Source: Cordia subcordata
Taxonomy: Eukaryota > Streptophyta > Magnoliopsida > Boraginales > Cordiaceae
DNA: 64,000 nucleotides
NCBI GenBank assembly: GCA_028554755.1
Contig: JAPTOF010000017.1
Location: forward strand, 13,167,501-13,231,500
Reading direction: 5' to 3'
Part shown: positions 11,983 through 22,555 of the stretch, in pieces
How positions within the stretch are numbered: position 1 is the first letter of the stretch
Layout of the letters: the number at the start of each line of letters is the position of its first letter
Translations under genes and position numbers: made by a program
Notes under the pieces: model-generated
Told to the model about the DNA's origin: nothing
What the model saw: only the letters and a program-made list of their open reading frames with translations
The model's database searches: none

Positions 11983-13450
11983 TTGTTTGTTTGTAGCTTA
12001 TTATAAGTAACTTTTCTTATTTCATAACTTATGTAAAAAAGCATATTTGCTTTGAGCTTATAATAAGATACATGTTTTAAGATGACTTATTTATAGCATA
12101 AAAATTTAAGCAACTCTTTGGCATCTTATGTCTTATTGAGACACGCTTGGAATTTTCTTAATTCTTAACGAAACTTTTTTCTTCCATCATTACCCTTATG
12201 TTTTTGTCTTAATGCACATAGGGCTCGTTTGGATTGGCCTTTTTCAAAAGCACTTTTTTTAACAGTTTTTGAAAAATAACTTTTTTTAGAAACTGAAAAT
12301 TTTGGGTTTAAAAAAATGTTGTTTTTGAACTTTTTTCAGAGTTCTAGCTTTTTTGGAAGCCAACTCAAATAATTATTGCAAATTTAATATAATTTTTTCA
12401 AAAAAAAAAAAGTATTTTTTCTTGAAAAAATACCAATCCAAACAGGCCCATAGTGCCTATTCCTTTATCTCAGATGTTCTCCAAGATTCCAACAATCAGA
12501 AGATCCCTATCTCCTCATTTTCCAAACACAACAACAAAGAAACGCCAAGAACCAAGCTTAAAAAAAAGAAGAAGAAGAAGAAGAAGAAAGGATCAAGCTC
12601 ACAGAAGCCGTGCTACATCATCCTCTACTCACAAATAACAAAAGTTCAAAGTCTGCAAATATATGATGATTTATTATTTTTCTTGGTTAATATATATGAT
12701 AAGTTCACAAGATAATTTTCCTAAAAACTAGATTAAACTCTAAATTGCTTCAGTATTATGAAACAAAGATGATGACTTCATAAATAATAAAGAAAATTTG
12801 AGTATTTAGCAACGTTTGGGGTTGACGGTAAAAAGGAAGGAAGAAAGGAAAATAGGCTTCATTGCTTTTGCCTTTTTTCTCTTTTTTTCCTTTTTTTTTT
12901 AATTTTGTATTAAGACACCAATTGAATTCTTAAAGCTGGTGAAGGGGCAGAGAAAGAATATTGTGTTAAGTATGAGATTTCAAAATAAGTCATTGATTAG
13001 AATATTGCAACAAACCTGAAAAAAAATTTATAATTTTGTATTGTAAATAGATAGCCATATATTTGTTATAATATTTGGCAAAGTGAAAAATTGCTTTGTA
13101 ACTTTATAATTTTGTATTTAAAATTTCTTGTTATTTATGTCGTTATTTTTAATTTATTTAATACTTCTTTGAATTTTAGTCTTATAATTAACTACATAAT
13201 AGTAATAGATGTTTCGACACAAAGGGCTATTGTTGGCCCAACTACCTTATATTAATAATTTTAGCTTAAATTTGTAATAATTACACACCAATTAATTTAA
13301 TTATTAGACATTACAGGGCATTTTGGTCAATTTAGCTTATTTCACCATTTTAGTTTAAACTAACAACCCAACAGTCTTATTACATGAGACACTTATTTTT
13401 TATAAAATACTTATCAAATGATTTAAAATAAGACTATTCCAAACAAGCCA
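11983..13450 (-). mobile_element. AT-rich element with ATAAG-rich ends (copy 1), inserted in a LINE
   Basis: The right end, read on the minus strand, is GGCTTGTTTGGAATAGTC followed by TTATTTTAAATCATTTGATA and a GTGTCTCATGTAATAAGAC-type segment. The left end contains AGCTTATTATAAG and TTTGTTTGTTTG. The same two ends recur at 14146-14680 and 20868-21410. The element interrupts the RNase H coding remnant. It carries a smaller MITE at 12221-12449 and an AAG microsatellite at about 12567-12590. Exact boundaries and target duplication were not resolved. No coding capacity is seen. Confidence 0.6.
12221..12449. mobile_element. MITE, GGGCC-ended family (copy 2), nested
   Basis: It starts GGGCTCGTTTGGATTGGCC and ends CCAATCCAAACAGGCC. 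The sequence ATA flanks both sides. It sits inside the larger AT-rich element, so it is the younger of the two insertions. Confidence 0.7.
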
Positions 13451-13454
13451 CGAA

Positions 13455-13960
13455 AGGGCTTGTACTCGGTAGAGGTCCCTTTATCAAATTAAGAGCAACC
13501 ACAGAGTCTGTCTCGATTGTGAGTTCCTCCAAATCCAATGCTTCCACCAGTTGTAACAGTTCCTATAAAGCCATAATCTTATATCTTCTTACAAGCGCCA
13601 CTTCAAAGTTCATTGAAAAACTCGTCTTCCAATCTTCTAGTTCATTACGAAAAAAGCCCTCTAGCTCCGACTAATCTCAAGTTGCCTTGAGAGCAATCAT
13701 CCACATTCAGTTTCCATCCCTGCATTGACTTGCTCCACCCAATCTATCTATTGAGCCACCCCCTTATACCTTTTACAAGCTGATCCCTTGAAGCCTCTGC
13801 ATTCTCCTTTGCTTGAGAAGTAATGGACAACATTAGTCCCCTAGCATTACTAGCATTTTGGCCATTAAAGTTTTTATCATTTCGTCATTTCCAAAAACTG
13901 CAAACTACGACTGCAAACAAGATATTCCAATCAACTCCAAACGGTTGACAGTAAAGTTCA
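13455..13960 (-). pseudogene. LINE (non-LTR retrotransposon) remnant, zf-RVT/RNase H N-terminal part
   Basis: The minus-strand reading shows, in order: a WNILFAVVVCSFWK-x-RNDKNF segment (typical of the linker after the reverse transcriptase, W..WK.RN); a spacer; GWKLNVDDCSQGNLRLVGAR followed by GLFRNE (start of the RNase H fold); and LVEALDLEELTIETDSVVAL followed by NLIKGPLPSTSPF (the E-T-D-S catalytic segment). Several in-frame stops mark it as dead. The frame is cut after PLPSTSPF and resumes at 11967. No reverse transcriptase body was seen upstream. Confidence 0.75.
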
Positions 13961-14145
13961 CATTACTCGAAATCCTTGTTTCCACGAGCAAAGGAAAAAA
14001 TTGTCCTTCTAAATCTAAATCTAAGTCATGATTTGTCTAGAACAATGTAATATAAATCTTATTCATGTATGTATGTTTATACCTATATATAACCGATGGT
14101 CATAAAATTATTCTTACACGGGATTTAATGGTGGTAAAAATTGAT

Positions 14146-14680
14146 GCTGTGTTTGGTTTGATTTTATGATAAGATATCTTATTTGTTAACTTATGTGAAT
14201 AAATATTGTTTGCTATTAGTTTGTTATAAGTCATTTATAAGATACTTTTTTTAAAATGTCTTATTTGTAATTATAAAAAATAAGTTTAGGGTGCTTACAT
14301 CTTATAAGTGATTGTTGTATATATTATACATTTTTAAAATTATATATAATATTTGTATTTTCAATAACACTTCCAATTAAAAAATAAAAATTTTAAAAAT
14401 AAAAGTTAAAAACTTAAAAATTTTAAAAGATTAAAAATAAAAAAATAAAAACTAAAAAAATAAAAATCAAATTATATTTTATAGTTTATATTTCATAATT
14501 TATTATTAAATCATAAAATTATAATATTATGGGCTCATAATTGAGGACATTATTATGGAATTAACTTATGACAAAATCTCAGCTCATGCCACAAACCAAA
14601 CAGTCTTATATCAGACACTTATGAGGTAAAATGCTTATCAGATTTCAAATCTAAAATAAGCTTATTCCAAAAAAAGTCCT
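14146..14680 (-). mobile_element. AT-rich element with ATAAG-rich ends (copy 2)
   Basis: The left end is GCTGTGTTTGGTTTGATTT. The right end, on the minus strand, has the GGAATAAGCTTATTTTAG, GATAAGCATTTTACC and GTGTCTGATATAAGACTG blocks shared with 11983-13450 and 20868-21410. The centre (14330-14480) is low-complexity A/T. No open reading frame is present. Confidence 0.55.
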
Positions 14681-15017
14681 GAATTCGTTGATTTAAATAA
14701 TATATATACTATATAATAAAGCAAAATAAGTTGTAACTTCGTATTGCTAAGTGGTGCTCTAGATGACAAGCTTTCCACAATTACTTATTAATTAAAAATG
14801 CCCATTCTTAGGTCATTTTTTGTTTTCCTCGTTTATTCAATTCCATTCCTATATGAAAATTAATATTATGCCTTTTCTTTATATATATTATTGTTATTTT
14901 ATTAATTCCATAGTATATAATTATTTCAATAATTTTTTAGTAAGATGCAAAAACTCTATAATTTTAATATATTCGATCACTTATGTCGCTCTCCGTGTAT
15001 TACACGGGTGTCACACT
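14681..15017. other. AT-rich spacer, no gene seen
   Basis: Spacer between the AT-rich element and the plastid-derived fragment. I recognise nothing in it. Confidence 0.4.
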
Positions 15018-15458
15018 AAAAAGCAATGTCTCCTTGCATAATATGGATTCTAAACATTAATGATCTGTATCTGAATTACTTATCCCTCGGTCTAGTAGTG
15101 AAACATCTATCTGGGGATTATAAAAGATGTTCCACTAGAAATATTATTGTTATTGCTTCGACTCATATTTCACAAAACGTGGATTCCACTCTAATAGTTC
15201 CGAATAAATTAAATGCGTGCATTAACATATGAAGGCTTCTTATTCTACAACAACGAAAGCACTTTTTCACTCTTTCATATACTAGGGGATTTCACTTGGA
15301 AAAAAAAATGTTCTATACTAATGGATTTGGGTCCATAACCATGGATTCCAATGCACGAGATCTTATAGCACTTACCAATGAGGCCCTATTGATTAGTATT
15401 ACACAGAAAAAATCAATTATAAACACTAATATAATTAGATCCGCTCTTCATAGACAAA
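15018..15458 (+). pseudogene. ycf2: Plastid ycf2 fragment inserted in the nuclear genome (NUPT)
   Basis: The plus-strand frame reads [35 protein letters not shown], then [36 protein letters not shown] and IIRSALHRQ. This closely follows an internal segment of plastid Ycf2, the large chloroplast protein with an AAA-like domain. One frame spans the whole fragment but is broken by a TGA near 15232, where Ycf2 has an arginine codon (CGA to TGA). There is also a shortened segment near 15050 and many substitutions, so the transfer is old. Similarity stops abruptly around 15458. Confidence 0.85.
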
Positions 15459-15498
15459 TGCTTAACAAGAAATCTATTGAAACAAGAAATGCCAAGAA

Positions 15499-15529
<31 letters not shown>

Positions 15530-15567
15530 GAGGTCAAAGTTTTGTTTACTTGGATCACATAGGACGT

Positions 15568-15600
<33 letters not shown>
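15499..15600. repeat. Two (AT)n microsatellites
   Basis: Two long TA/AT runs (about 15499-15526 and 15572-15600) are separated by about 45 bp. They directly follow the plastid-derived insertion. Confidence 0.8.
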
Positions 15601-15605
<5 letters not shown>

Positions 15606-15835
15606 CGGAAATAGCATAAATAGTGAAAGGTTCTTGTTTAAAGGTGCATGTACGTAGTTTCCTAATCCAACCAAAGTTTGTTTGGATACCATAAACTTAA
15701 TTCATTTGTCAATAGAATTTAATTTGTTCCAACATACACTGCGCTTACCTAATCCAACCCAAATTTAATTTGTTCCAATCTAATATAAGTTTTGTTCTAA
15801 TAATTAAGCGAACAAGCATAGCATACAGCAAAACG

Positions 15836-16090
15836 ATGCCACAATCTACTTACAACAACAATGTTGTTTATGGCTACCCTGTATCTGCTAACAACGTTGT
15901 TTATGCCTACCCTTTGTCTCCAGAGACAGATAACTTCGGATAAGGACGAGCTGTGACAGCTCCACCAGCCACAACCGCTTCAACCACTAAACAAGGAGAT
16001 GCTGTAGCGGCAGCAGCAGCCACAGCAGCTCCTGTCATCCCTACACCCCGCCCCAACCCGACCCAAGTTACGCCTAATGACAGCATCGAA
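15836..16090 (+). pseudogene. Alanine-rich ORF with one in-frame stop, origin unknown
   Basis: The frame starts MPQSTYNNNVVYGYPVSANN and continues VVYAYPLSPETDNFG, followed by a TAA at 15941. It then continues GRAVTAPPATTASTTKQGDA, VAAAAATAAPVIPTPRPNPT and QVTPNDSIED. The two YGYP/YAYP half-repeats (NNVVYGYPVS / NNVVYAYPLS) and the steady codon texture suggest former coding sequence. I do not recognise the family. Because it has one internal stop and fades into unrelated DNA after about 16090, I treat it as a gene fragment or processed remnant. It could instead be a small gene with an intron that I have not seen. Confidence 0.4.
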
Positions 16091-16610
16091 GATATATTTC
16101 TATATATACACGGTTGCGGTTATCTCGGACTACGTTCCCAAAAAAATGGCCTACACTCTTGTCTTTCAACCCCACTATACTATTCATAGTTGTGGGGCAC
16201 TGTGTACTTACAGCCTCTACGAGAAGTGAGTGAATGGGGCCGTTAAATGGCAAATGAAACGGTTCATCAAACTAATTTTCGCCTCAACTCTCTAAATAGG
16301 AATAAGGGTAATTGCTTCGTACCTGTCTGTGATAGCCCTCTCGATACCGAATTGGAGCTTTGTAACTATTGGTCGATTCCCCTTCGCTACCCTTCTATAG
16401 CTTACACTCATACGTTGTTCCGTCTTATACTGCGCTTAGTTACCGTTAGTCATCAGAAATTCTCGCTTTCTCGGGGCTCTTGCTACTCCTACTCCAAGGG
16501 CGGGAAGAAGATAAGAAAAGGCGAAGCGTTCTCTTGCTTTCCCAACCTATTGTTTCTAAAGATTGCCCTCTCACAGCTAGATGTAACAACGCACACAACC
16601 TAAATCACGA
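16085..16610. other. Candidate mitochondrial-DNA insertion (NUMT)
   Basis: Base composition changes sharply here to a markedly GC-richer, even mix than the surrounding AT-rich DNA. Stretches such as GGCGAAGCGTTCTCTTGC and CGATTCCCCTTCGCTACCC have the texture of plant mitochondrial intergenic DNA. The plastid fragment nearby shows that organelle DNA has landed in this locus. No mitochondrial gene was recognised, so this rests on composition only. Confidence 0.35.
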
Positions 16611-17331
16611 CCATGTTCAAATATCCTGACAGTAATCTTACTAATGGTCAAGAGGGTCAATGATGACATCAGTGTTTGGCAGCATGGTATCGATGGGAAA
16701 AACTACTTATCCTTCTATTCACAGCATTTTGCCATCGTTCCAATAACTACATATATTACAGATACGAATAGAGACAATCAGAGTCCTAAACAACAATTAC
16801 GTGTTCTACCAAATGGTACTAGTAAAACTAGAATCTTATTTTACATTGTGTAGATGGTTATCAAATACATTTTTCATTAGGATTAATTAATCAGTTCGTA
16901 AAACAGTATTTACATTACTTTTGCAAGCATATTTTTTTGTTGTAATTACAACTAGTAATAATATAATAAAATCATAGACGAGTTACTTTAAAAAAGAAAC
17001 TGATGTTTTTAAGAGTGACATCAGAAAATTAGCTATTTGTCAATTTTGCGGAATTTGAAAACCAAATACAAACTGGAAAAACAATGGAAATCTATTGAAA
17101 TAAGTAACTTTTTGAATCCACTTCAGAATTATGCAGCAGTTCTTCTCGACAATTGACAGAAGATTACACTGCCAAATAGACGATGAAAATCAATATTTTG
17201 CACCAGACGTTGTCAACAAAGAGAAGTGCTAGCAAATTGGTAATCAGCTCTCTTCTACGGGGCAGTTGCCTCCAGAATATCTCTGCGACAAGACGCGGTT
17301 CGACAGCGAAGTTGATGTCCCTTGGAAGGTT
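16611..17331. other. Spacer and presumed 3'UTR of EMC8/9-like gene
   Basis: No exon recognised. The right part, just below the stop at 17332, is probably the 3'UTR of the minus-strand EMC8/9-like gene. Confidence 0.4.
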
Positions 17332-20300
17332 TCACTTGAAAAGCTCAGAGTTTAGCCAATCCCTGGCAAGAGAGGTAGTGAAAGAGAAACCGTCAACGTT
17401 TACCGCTGGAGCTTAGCTAGGGGGGAATGTGCGTAAAGATTGAACAGAAGAGCGAAAAGAATAGGTTTTACTTGCTAATGTTATCAAGGTGGTCATCAAA
17501 ATCCACAATATCCTTCCATTTCTCAGATGAAATGAAATCCAAAAGGACTACATTTGCAGATGGTTCCTTGAGGGACAGCCTAATGCCTCCATCTGGTCCC
17601 GCTAGTTTCCAACTCCTAGATGCATCCTTCGTGTAGAGCTAGGAACAAGCAACATTCAATTGTAAGGGTTAAACGAAAAATAGCAATTACAGAAAACGCC
17701 AAGCATCGACTAACCATTATCACTTCAAATATGAGAGATGAGAAAACAATGACACAGATATGCACATAACTATATAGTACAAGTTACTTTCCTTCACCAG
17801 GCTGGACGCCATACAAAAAAATCACATATAAAATGAGAGGAGATAATACATGCATAACCACATCAAACTACTAAAGAAATCAGGAGAGGGAATTAACAAA
17901 TGGATCACATAATCACATACCCTATACGAGACCTTCTCCAGGCATTGTTGCTTATTAGAATCTTACATGTTAACATCTCTGAAGCACCAAAAATTATGAT
18001 TCTCAATAAATGAGCCAAAGATCAGTCCGATGCTAAGAACATACACCCAAATGAGTGAAAGCAGAAAACAATTTATGAATAGAAGTGGAAAGCCTACTCC
18101 ATATCTCTAATAGTAAGCAAAAAGTCAGTAATATGAGGGACAAGGTTAAAAAGCAAAACCTTACTAATCTACATTGATCCCAAGATTCATATAACCAGTT
18201 ATAGTACAAAAAAGAAGATGATGAAAAAAACAAATATCTGAATTTAAATAAACATTCAGACATTTTTCCCCCCAAAAATGGAAGTTAATTATTTTAAGTT
18301 GAGCTATATTCAGAGCAATAAAAACACAATAAAAGAAGCAAAAACTTAATAATCTACAAATGAATGAATCCCAAGATGCATACATCTAGCCTGTCAAAGT
18401 AAGTGCAATGAAAAAGAGGCAAATAAACAAATACAGAAATTAAAGTAAATATTAAGACAATTTCTAACCTTAAAATGAAATATAATTATTGTCAAGTAAA
18501 GCTAGATTCAAATGGCTATTTAACACCAAACACAATTGAAAGTAGTATAGTATAACTCACCTGCATGACAGGGCCCCTTTCTTTCGTCTTTGACAAAGCT
18601 TCAAGTTTCTTAGTATCCAACTGAAAAGAGTAGAAAGAATAGAGAGCTTCAATTTTGTGTGCCTAGTAATCTAAACCTAAAAATAAAAAAACAAATCGAA
18701 TTTTCGTCCAAACGATTGGCAAATAAGGAAGAGAATTGCTGTAATATGACTAATATCCGTATTGGCACGAGAGATGACATGAGCATGTTTCATAAGTTTG
18801 CGTCATCATGTTACTCAATTCAACAATCTTAGACCAAGTTAATATTTGGCACTAGTCAATATTTGCCTTGAGAATATTCTCGAGCCTATGACACAAGTGA
18901 ACCCAGTAAATATTTGACCTACATCTTGTTTGGCTTGAGACATTCTTGGGCATACGAAACAGGTCAACCTAGTTAATATTTGGATTCTTCTCATTCGTCC
19001 TGCCACTCAACAACAAGCTTGAAGTAGAATCATCTTCACTCCTGAACTCAATACCAATTTCTTGCGGTTCCAGTCCCATGTCAAAACCATGTGCGGCATG
19101 AAGCAGAAGATCACACATGTACTACGGACAGCAGGGTGCAGTCCACAAATGTTGAGAAATTAGCAAGAATTAACATACTATCAATCTCTGAGCAAATGGT
19201 CTCGCCCCTCTACTATAAAATATGGGCTTGGAGTGTAGCTCAATGAGGGAGTTGAGATTGAATATTTAGTGTAATTGATGATCGTGGGGGGTCATTTGAG
19301 TTTTTTTTTTTTCCCCCCTTCAGAGTTTAAGGGTGCGTTTGGTTTGCCTGATTTCTATTTTCATTTTCATGGAAAATGAAAATTAGGATAGAAAATTCAT
19401 TTGGTTAACCATTTTTGTTTTCATTTTCAAAAAACAAAAAACAGTTTTCTTGGAAAATAGAAAACATAAAAAAAGTGTTTTATCTGAAAATAAAGTGACA
19501 ATTTTGTAAATAACTCTAAATGATTTAAAAAATAAGGTGGCAATTTTGTAAATAATTCTAAAAATTTAGAAAATAAAGTAGTAATTTTATAAATAACTCT
19601 AAAAGATTTGAAAATAAGGTTGCAGTTTTGTAAATATTTTCAAAAAATTTAGAAAACAAGGTGGCAATTTTGCAAATATATCCAAAAAGTTTAGAAAATA
19701 AGGTGACAATTTTGTAAATATCTCCAAAAAATTTAGAAAACAAGGTGACAATTTTGTAAATAAACATAAAAAAACAAAATACTTTTAGTAACCAAACACA
19801 TTCTCGATATTTTAGGAAACAGAAAATGAAAATGGAAAATGAAAACTAGAAAACGAAAACAGAAAACAAGCAAACCAAACGCAACCTAAACTTTTTCTGA
19901 AAGTGAAACCAAATATTGCCAGAAAATGTACTTTAGGCAAAAAGTGTTTTTTCACCCGGGGGGGGGGGTTAAGTCAAACCAAACGGGCGCAGCGCAGACA
20001 ATTCACCGAACCATGTAACATCTATCTTTTATTTCATCATTTTACTCCCAAAATCTACGACAAGGATCCAGGTTGTGGGTTTGACGTGTTAGAATTATCG
20101 ATTAATGTATTAAAATGGACGGAAAAGGAGAAACAAAAAAAGATAAAAAAAAAAGGTAAAAGAGAAACCGCACCAGTAGCAAAGCAGCTTGAGGAAAATA
20201 TCTGCTGATGTGATCTGCAATGTTCTTAGCAACAACACCAAGATCCAACTCATCAAACCTCTCGTTCGCGTGAAAGTATCCAACTATGCTCAACCCTTTA

Positions 20301-20643
20301 TCTGCATAATACTCTTCAATCTACACAAAACCAACCAAAAGAAATTTTTTTTTTTCAAAATTTCAACAAAATTTGGGGGGAAAAAAAAAGAATTGAAAAT
20401 TGATCCAGAGTGAAGAGCGAGGAACACACAGACCATGATGAGGGAGATTTCGAGAGGAGGGAGAAGGCCGATCTGGGTGTGGAAGAGGGGCACGGAATCG
20501 ACGATTTCGACGGTGTCGCCGCCGGCGCCGGAGACGTGGCCGAGGAGCACGGCGTTGACGGCGGATGTCTTGTGCTTGAGGGTGTGTAGGACCAGCTTTA
20601 CGTAAGCGTTTTGGTGGATCTCGTATATTGACTCGCCACCCAT
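17332..20643 (-). CDS. EMC8: ER membrane protein complex subunit 8/9 homologue
   Basis: The EMC inserts certain transmembrane segments into the ER membrane, and subunit 8/9 is a cytosolic MPN-fold member. Five exons join in phase (20643-20434, 20320-20174, 18620-18561, 17638-17472, 17362-17332) to give about 204 aa, the usual family length. The start is MGGESIYEIHQNAYVKLVLH, followed by LLGHVSGAG and ADKGLSIVGYFHANERFDEL (the MPN-like core without the JAMM zinc motif). Next come LDTKKLEALSKTKERGPVMQ and SSEKWKDIVDFDDHLDNISK, ending DWLNSELFK. The last exon is only 31 nt. If its intron is retained, a TAA follows ISK immediately, giving a protein nine residues shorter. The family (UPF0172, Arabidopsis EMB2731-like) is clear. 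Confidence 0.9.
19329..19890. mobile_element. Inverted-repeat element carrying a 42-bp minisatellite
   Basis: The ends are GGGTGCGTTTGGTTTGCCTG and, inverted, GCAAACCAAACGCAACCT. The body is made of ATTTTCATTTTC-like and GAAAATGAAAA-like complementary blocks flanking a tandem array. It lies in intron 2 of the EMC8/9-like gene. It is a MITE-like non-autonomous element with no coding potential. Confidence 0.6.
19488..19765. repeat. 42-bp tandem repeat, about 6.5 copies
   Basis: The unit is close to AAAATAAGGTGACAATTTTG followed by TAAATATCTCCAAAAAATTTAG. Successive copies differ by a few substitutions. Because 42 is a multiple of three, the minus strand shows a spurious repetitive reading frame with a 14-residue period. 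Confidence 0.85.
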
Positions 20644-20699
20644 GACTCAGTGAGTTGCAATACGGCGCTGGCGCGACTGCGAACACGAGGAGCGTCACT

Positions 20700-20800
20700 G
20701 AGAATAGAGATTTTGTGTGTTTGTGTGTGTGTGTGTGAGAGAGAGATGTTTCAGCATTATATATATACATATATATATATACATATATATATATATTTGG
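20700..20800. repeat. GT, GA and AT microsatellites upstream of EMC8/9-like gene
   Basis: (GT)n at about 20714-20738, (GA)n at 20738-20747 and imperfect (AT)n at 20758-20796 lie 60-150 bp upstream of the start codon, in the leader or promoter. Confidence 0.75.
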
Positions 20801-20867
20801 TCGAAAGTTTTATGAATGTTAATGTAATTGTTTTTTTTTTTTTCTTTCTGGGGTCGTGAGTTAAATA

Positions 20868-21410
20868 GCCTGTTTGGAACAGTTTTATCTGAAATCTGAT
20901 AAACATCTTATCTGATAAGTATCTTATAAGAAATAAGTGTCTGATATAATAAGATTGTTTAGTTTATTAGTTGAAATGCTGTTATAAGTTACTTTGATAA
21001 TAATGTTATCAAATTTAACTCATGATATTTTAATTTTATAATTAAATAATAAATATAAAATATAAATATTAATTAATTTTTATTTTAAAAATTAAAACTT
21101 TTGAAATTTTTAATTTTTAACATTTTTATTTTTTAATTATTTATTTTTTAAATTTTTAATTTTTGTATTTTTAATTTTAATTTTTTAATCTTTAAATTTT
21201 TTAATTTTTATTTTTTAATATTTATATTTTTATATTTAATTATTTTCTAACTGATAAGATATAAGTACCCTAAACCAACTTATTTTTTATAACTACAAAT
21301 AAGACATCTTATGAAAAGTATCTTATAATAAGCTAATAACAAACAGTCTTTTTTTACGTAAGTTGTCAAATAAGATAAATGTCTTATAATAAGCTCCAAA
21401 CAAACACAGC
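20868..21410 (+). mobile_element. AT-rich element with ATAAG-rich ends (copy 3)
   Basis: It starts GCCTGTTTGGAACAGTTTTA, followed by GATAAGTATCTTATAAG and GTGTCTGATATAATAAGA. It ends TCTTATAATAAGCTCCAAAC followed by AAACACAGC. The ends match 14146-14680 and 11983-13450 in opposite orientation. The centre is T-rich low-complexity DNA. Confidence 0.6.
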
Positions 21411-21440
21411 AAAAAATTGATTTCAACGTTAACTCATTAA

Positions 21441-21647
21441 GGGCTATGTGTTGGATTGGCTTTTTTAAGCGTGGAAGTACTTTTTTCTCTGAAAATATTA
21501 TATTAAATTTATAATAATTATTTGATTTGACATTTAAAATAACAAAAAAAAACTCAAATATAATTTTTTTAGAAGACAGAATTTTCAATTTTAAAAAAAA
21601 TTTATTAAAATAAAACGCATTTGAAAAAAACTGATCCAAAGGGGCCC
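21441..21647. mobile_element. MITE, GGGCC-ended family (copy 3)
   Basis: It starts GGGCTATGTGTTGGATTGGC and ends CTGATCCAAAGGGGCCC, flanked by TAA on the left and TGA on the right (one mismatch). It lies immediately beside the AT-rich element at 20868-21410. Confidence 0.6.
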
Positions 21648-22555
21648 TGAAAAGTACCTACAAGAAAATACCTCTTCTTCTTTTTTCCAATAACGAGAAA
21701 TTAGCCTCGTAAGATTTTTTATGTGTATCAATAACTTGGATTGAAATAAAATTATTCAATAGTCTAGCCAAATGATTTAGGATAAATTGTTATCAAATTT
21801 CTTTTGGTCCTTGAAAAGTGTAATTTGATTTTTGTGTTCTAAAAAGTCTCATCAATCTCTTGTGAAAAATAAACATAAACCCTCTTCCGACTCTATCTAG
21901 AAAGTTATCATTTTTTAAAGATCGTTAACTAAAAATAAACACACTCTCCGTCAACATTCTCTAAAAATGTCTCAAACCCTTACAAGACTCTTCACAGTAC
22001 TAAGGTCAATTTCTTCTTTTAAATAATGATATGCTATGTGCTTATTTTGATCAATCAAAGGGATTATAAGGGAATTTTTATACGATCACATTAAAGTATA
22101 ATTCTTAACTCATAGTTTTGGATATCTAGATCCAATGTTTGGATACTCTTTTCTTTTATTTTGGAGTATTCATTGACAAACTGTGTATTAAGAGGACAAA
22201 TAATTGAGCCATACATAACAGTTTACAATCGTTAGACTCATTATCGTGACATTATAACTCAGGAGTCGACCAATTACCCAACAAAAATGACAACAATAAA
22301 TATAGAAATGGCGAATTATAATAATAAATGCCTCTGCTTGTTTCTCCTTGTTAGCAAGCCTACTAAGAAAAATGCATGCTTTGGAACGTCAAACTCAATT
22401 ATACACACGAAACCACAGAATGACGCTGGATTCTGCAGAAGATAATACTACATAGATTATAGGCAAATGAATGTAAGGACCACGAAGGTTCATACAGGAC
22501 AACGAACCCAAAAAAGGGATCATCAGTCTTGTCAAGATTACAGATACCAGGAGCC
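21648..22555. other. Spacer and presumed 3'UTR of TMEM230-like gene
   Basis: AT-rich intergenic DNA with no recognised exon. The part near 22400-22555 is probably the 3'UTR of the minus-strand TMEM230-like gene. Confidence 0.4.

Noticed and set aside
19558..19767. Repetitive minus-strand reading frame rich in Phe/Leu/Ile
   Set aside because: It is produced by the 42-bp tandem repeat (a multiple of three) and resembles no protein. It lies in an EMC8/9 intron.
20363..20770. Arginine/histidine-rich minus-strand frame overlapping EMC8/9 exon 1
   Set aside because: It is an out-of-frame shadow of the genuine EMC8/9 exon, which has clear family similarity and correct splice sites.
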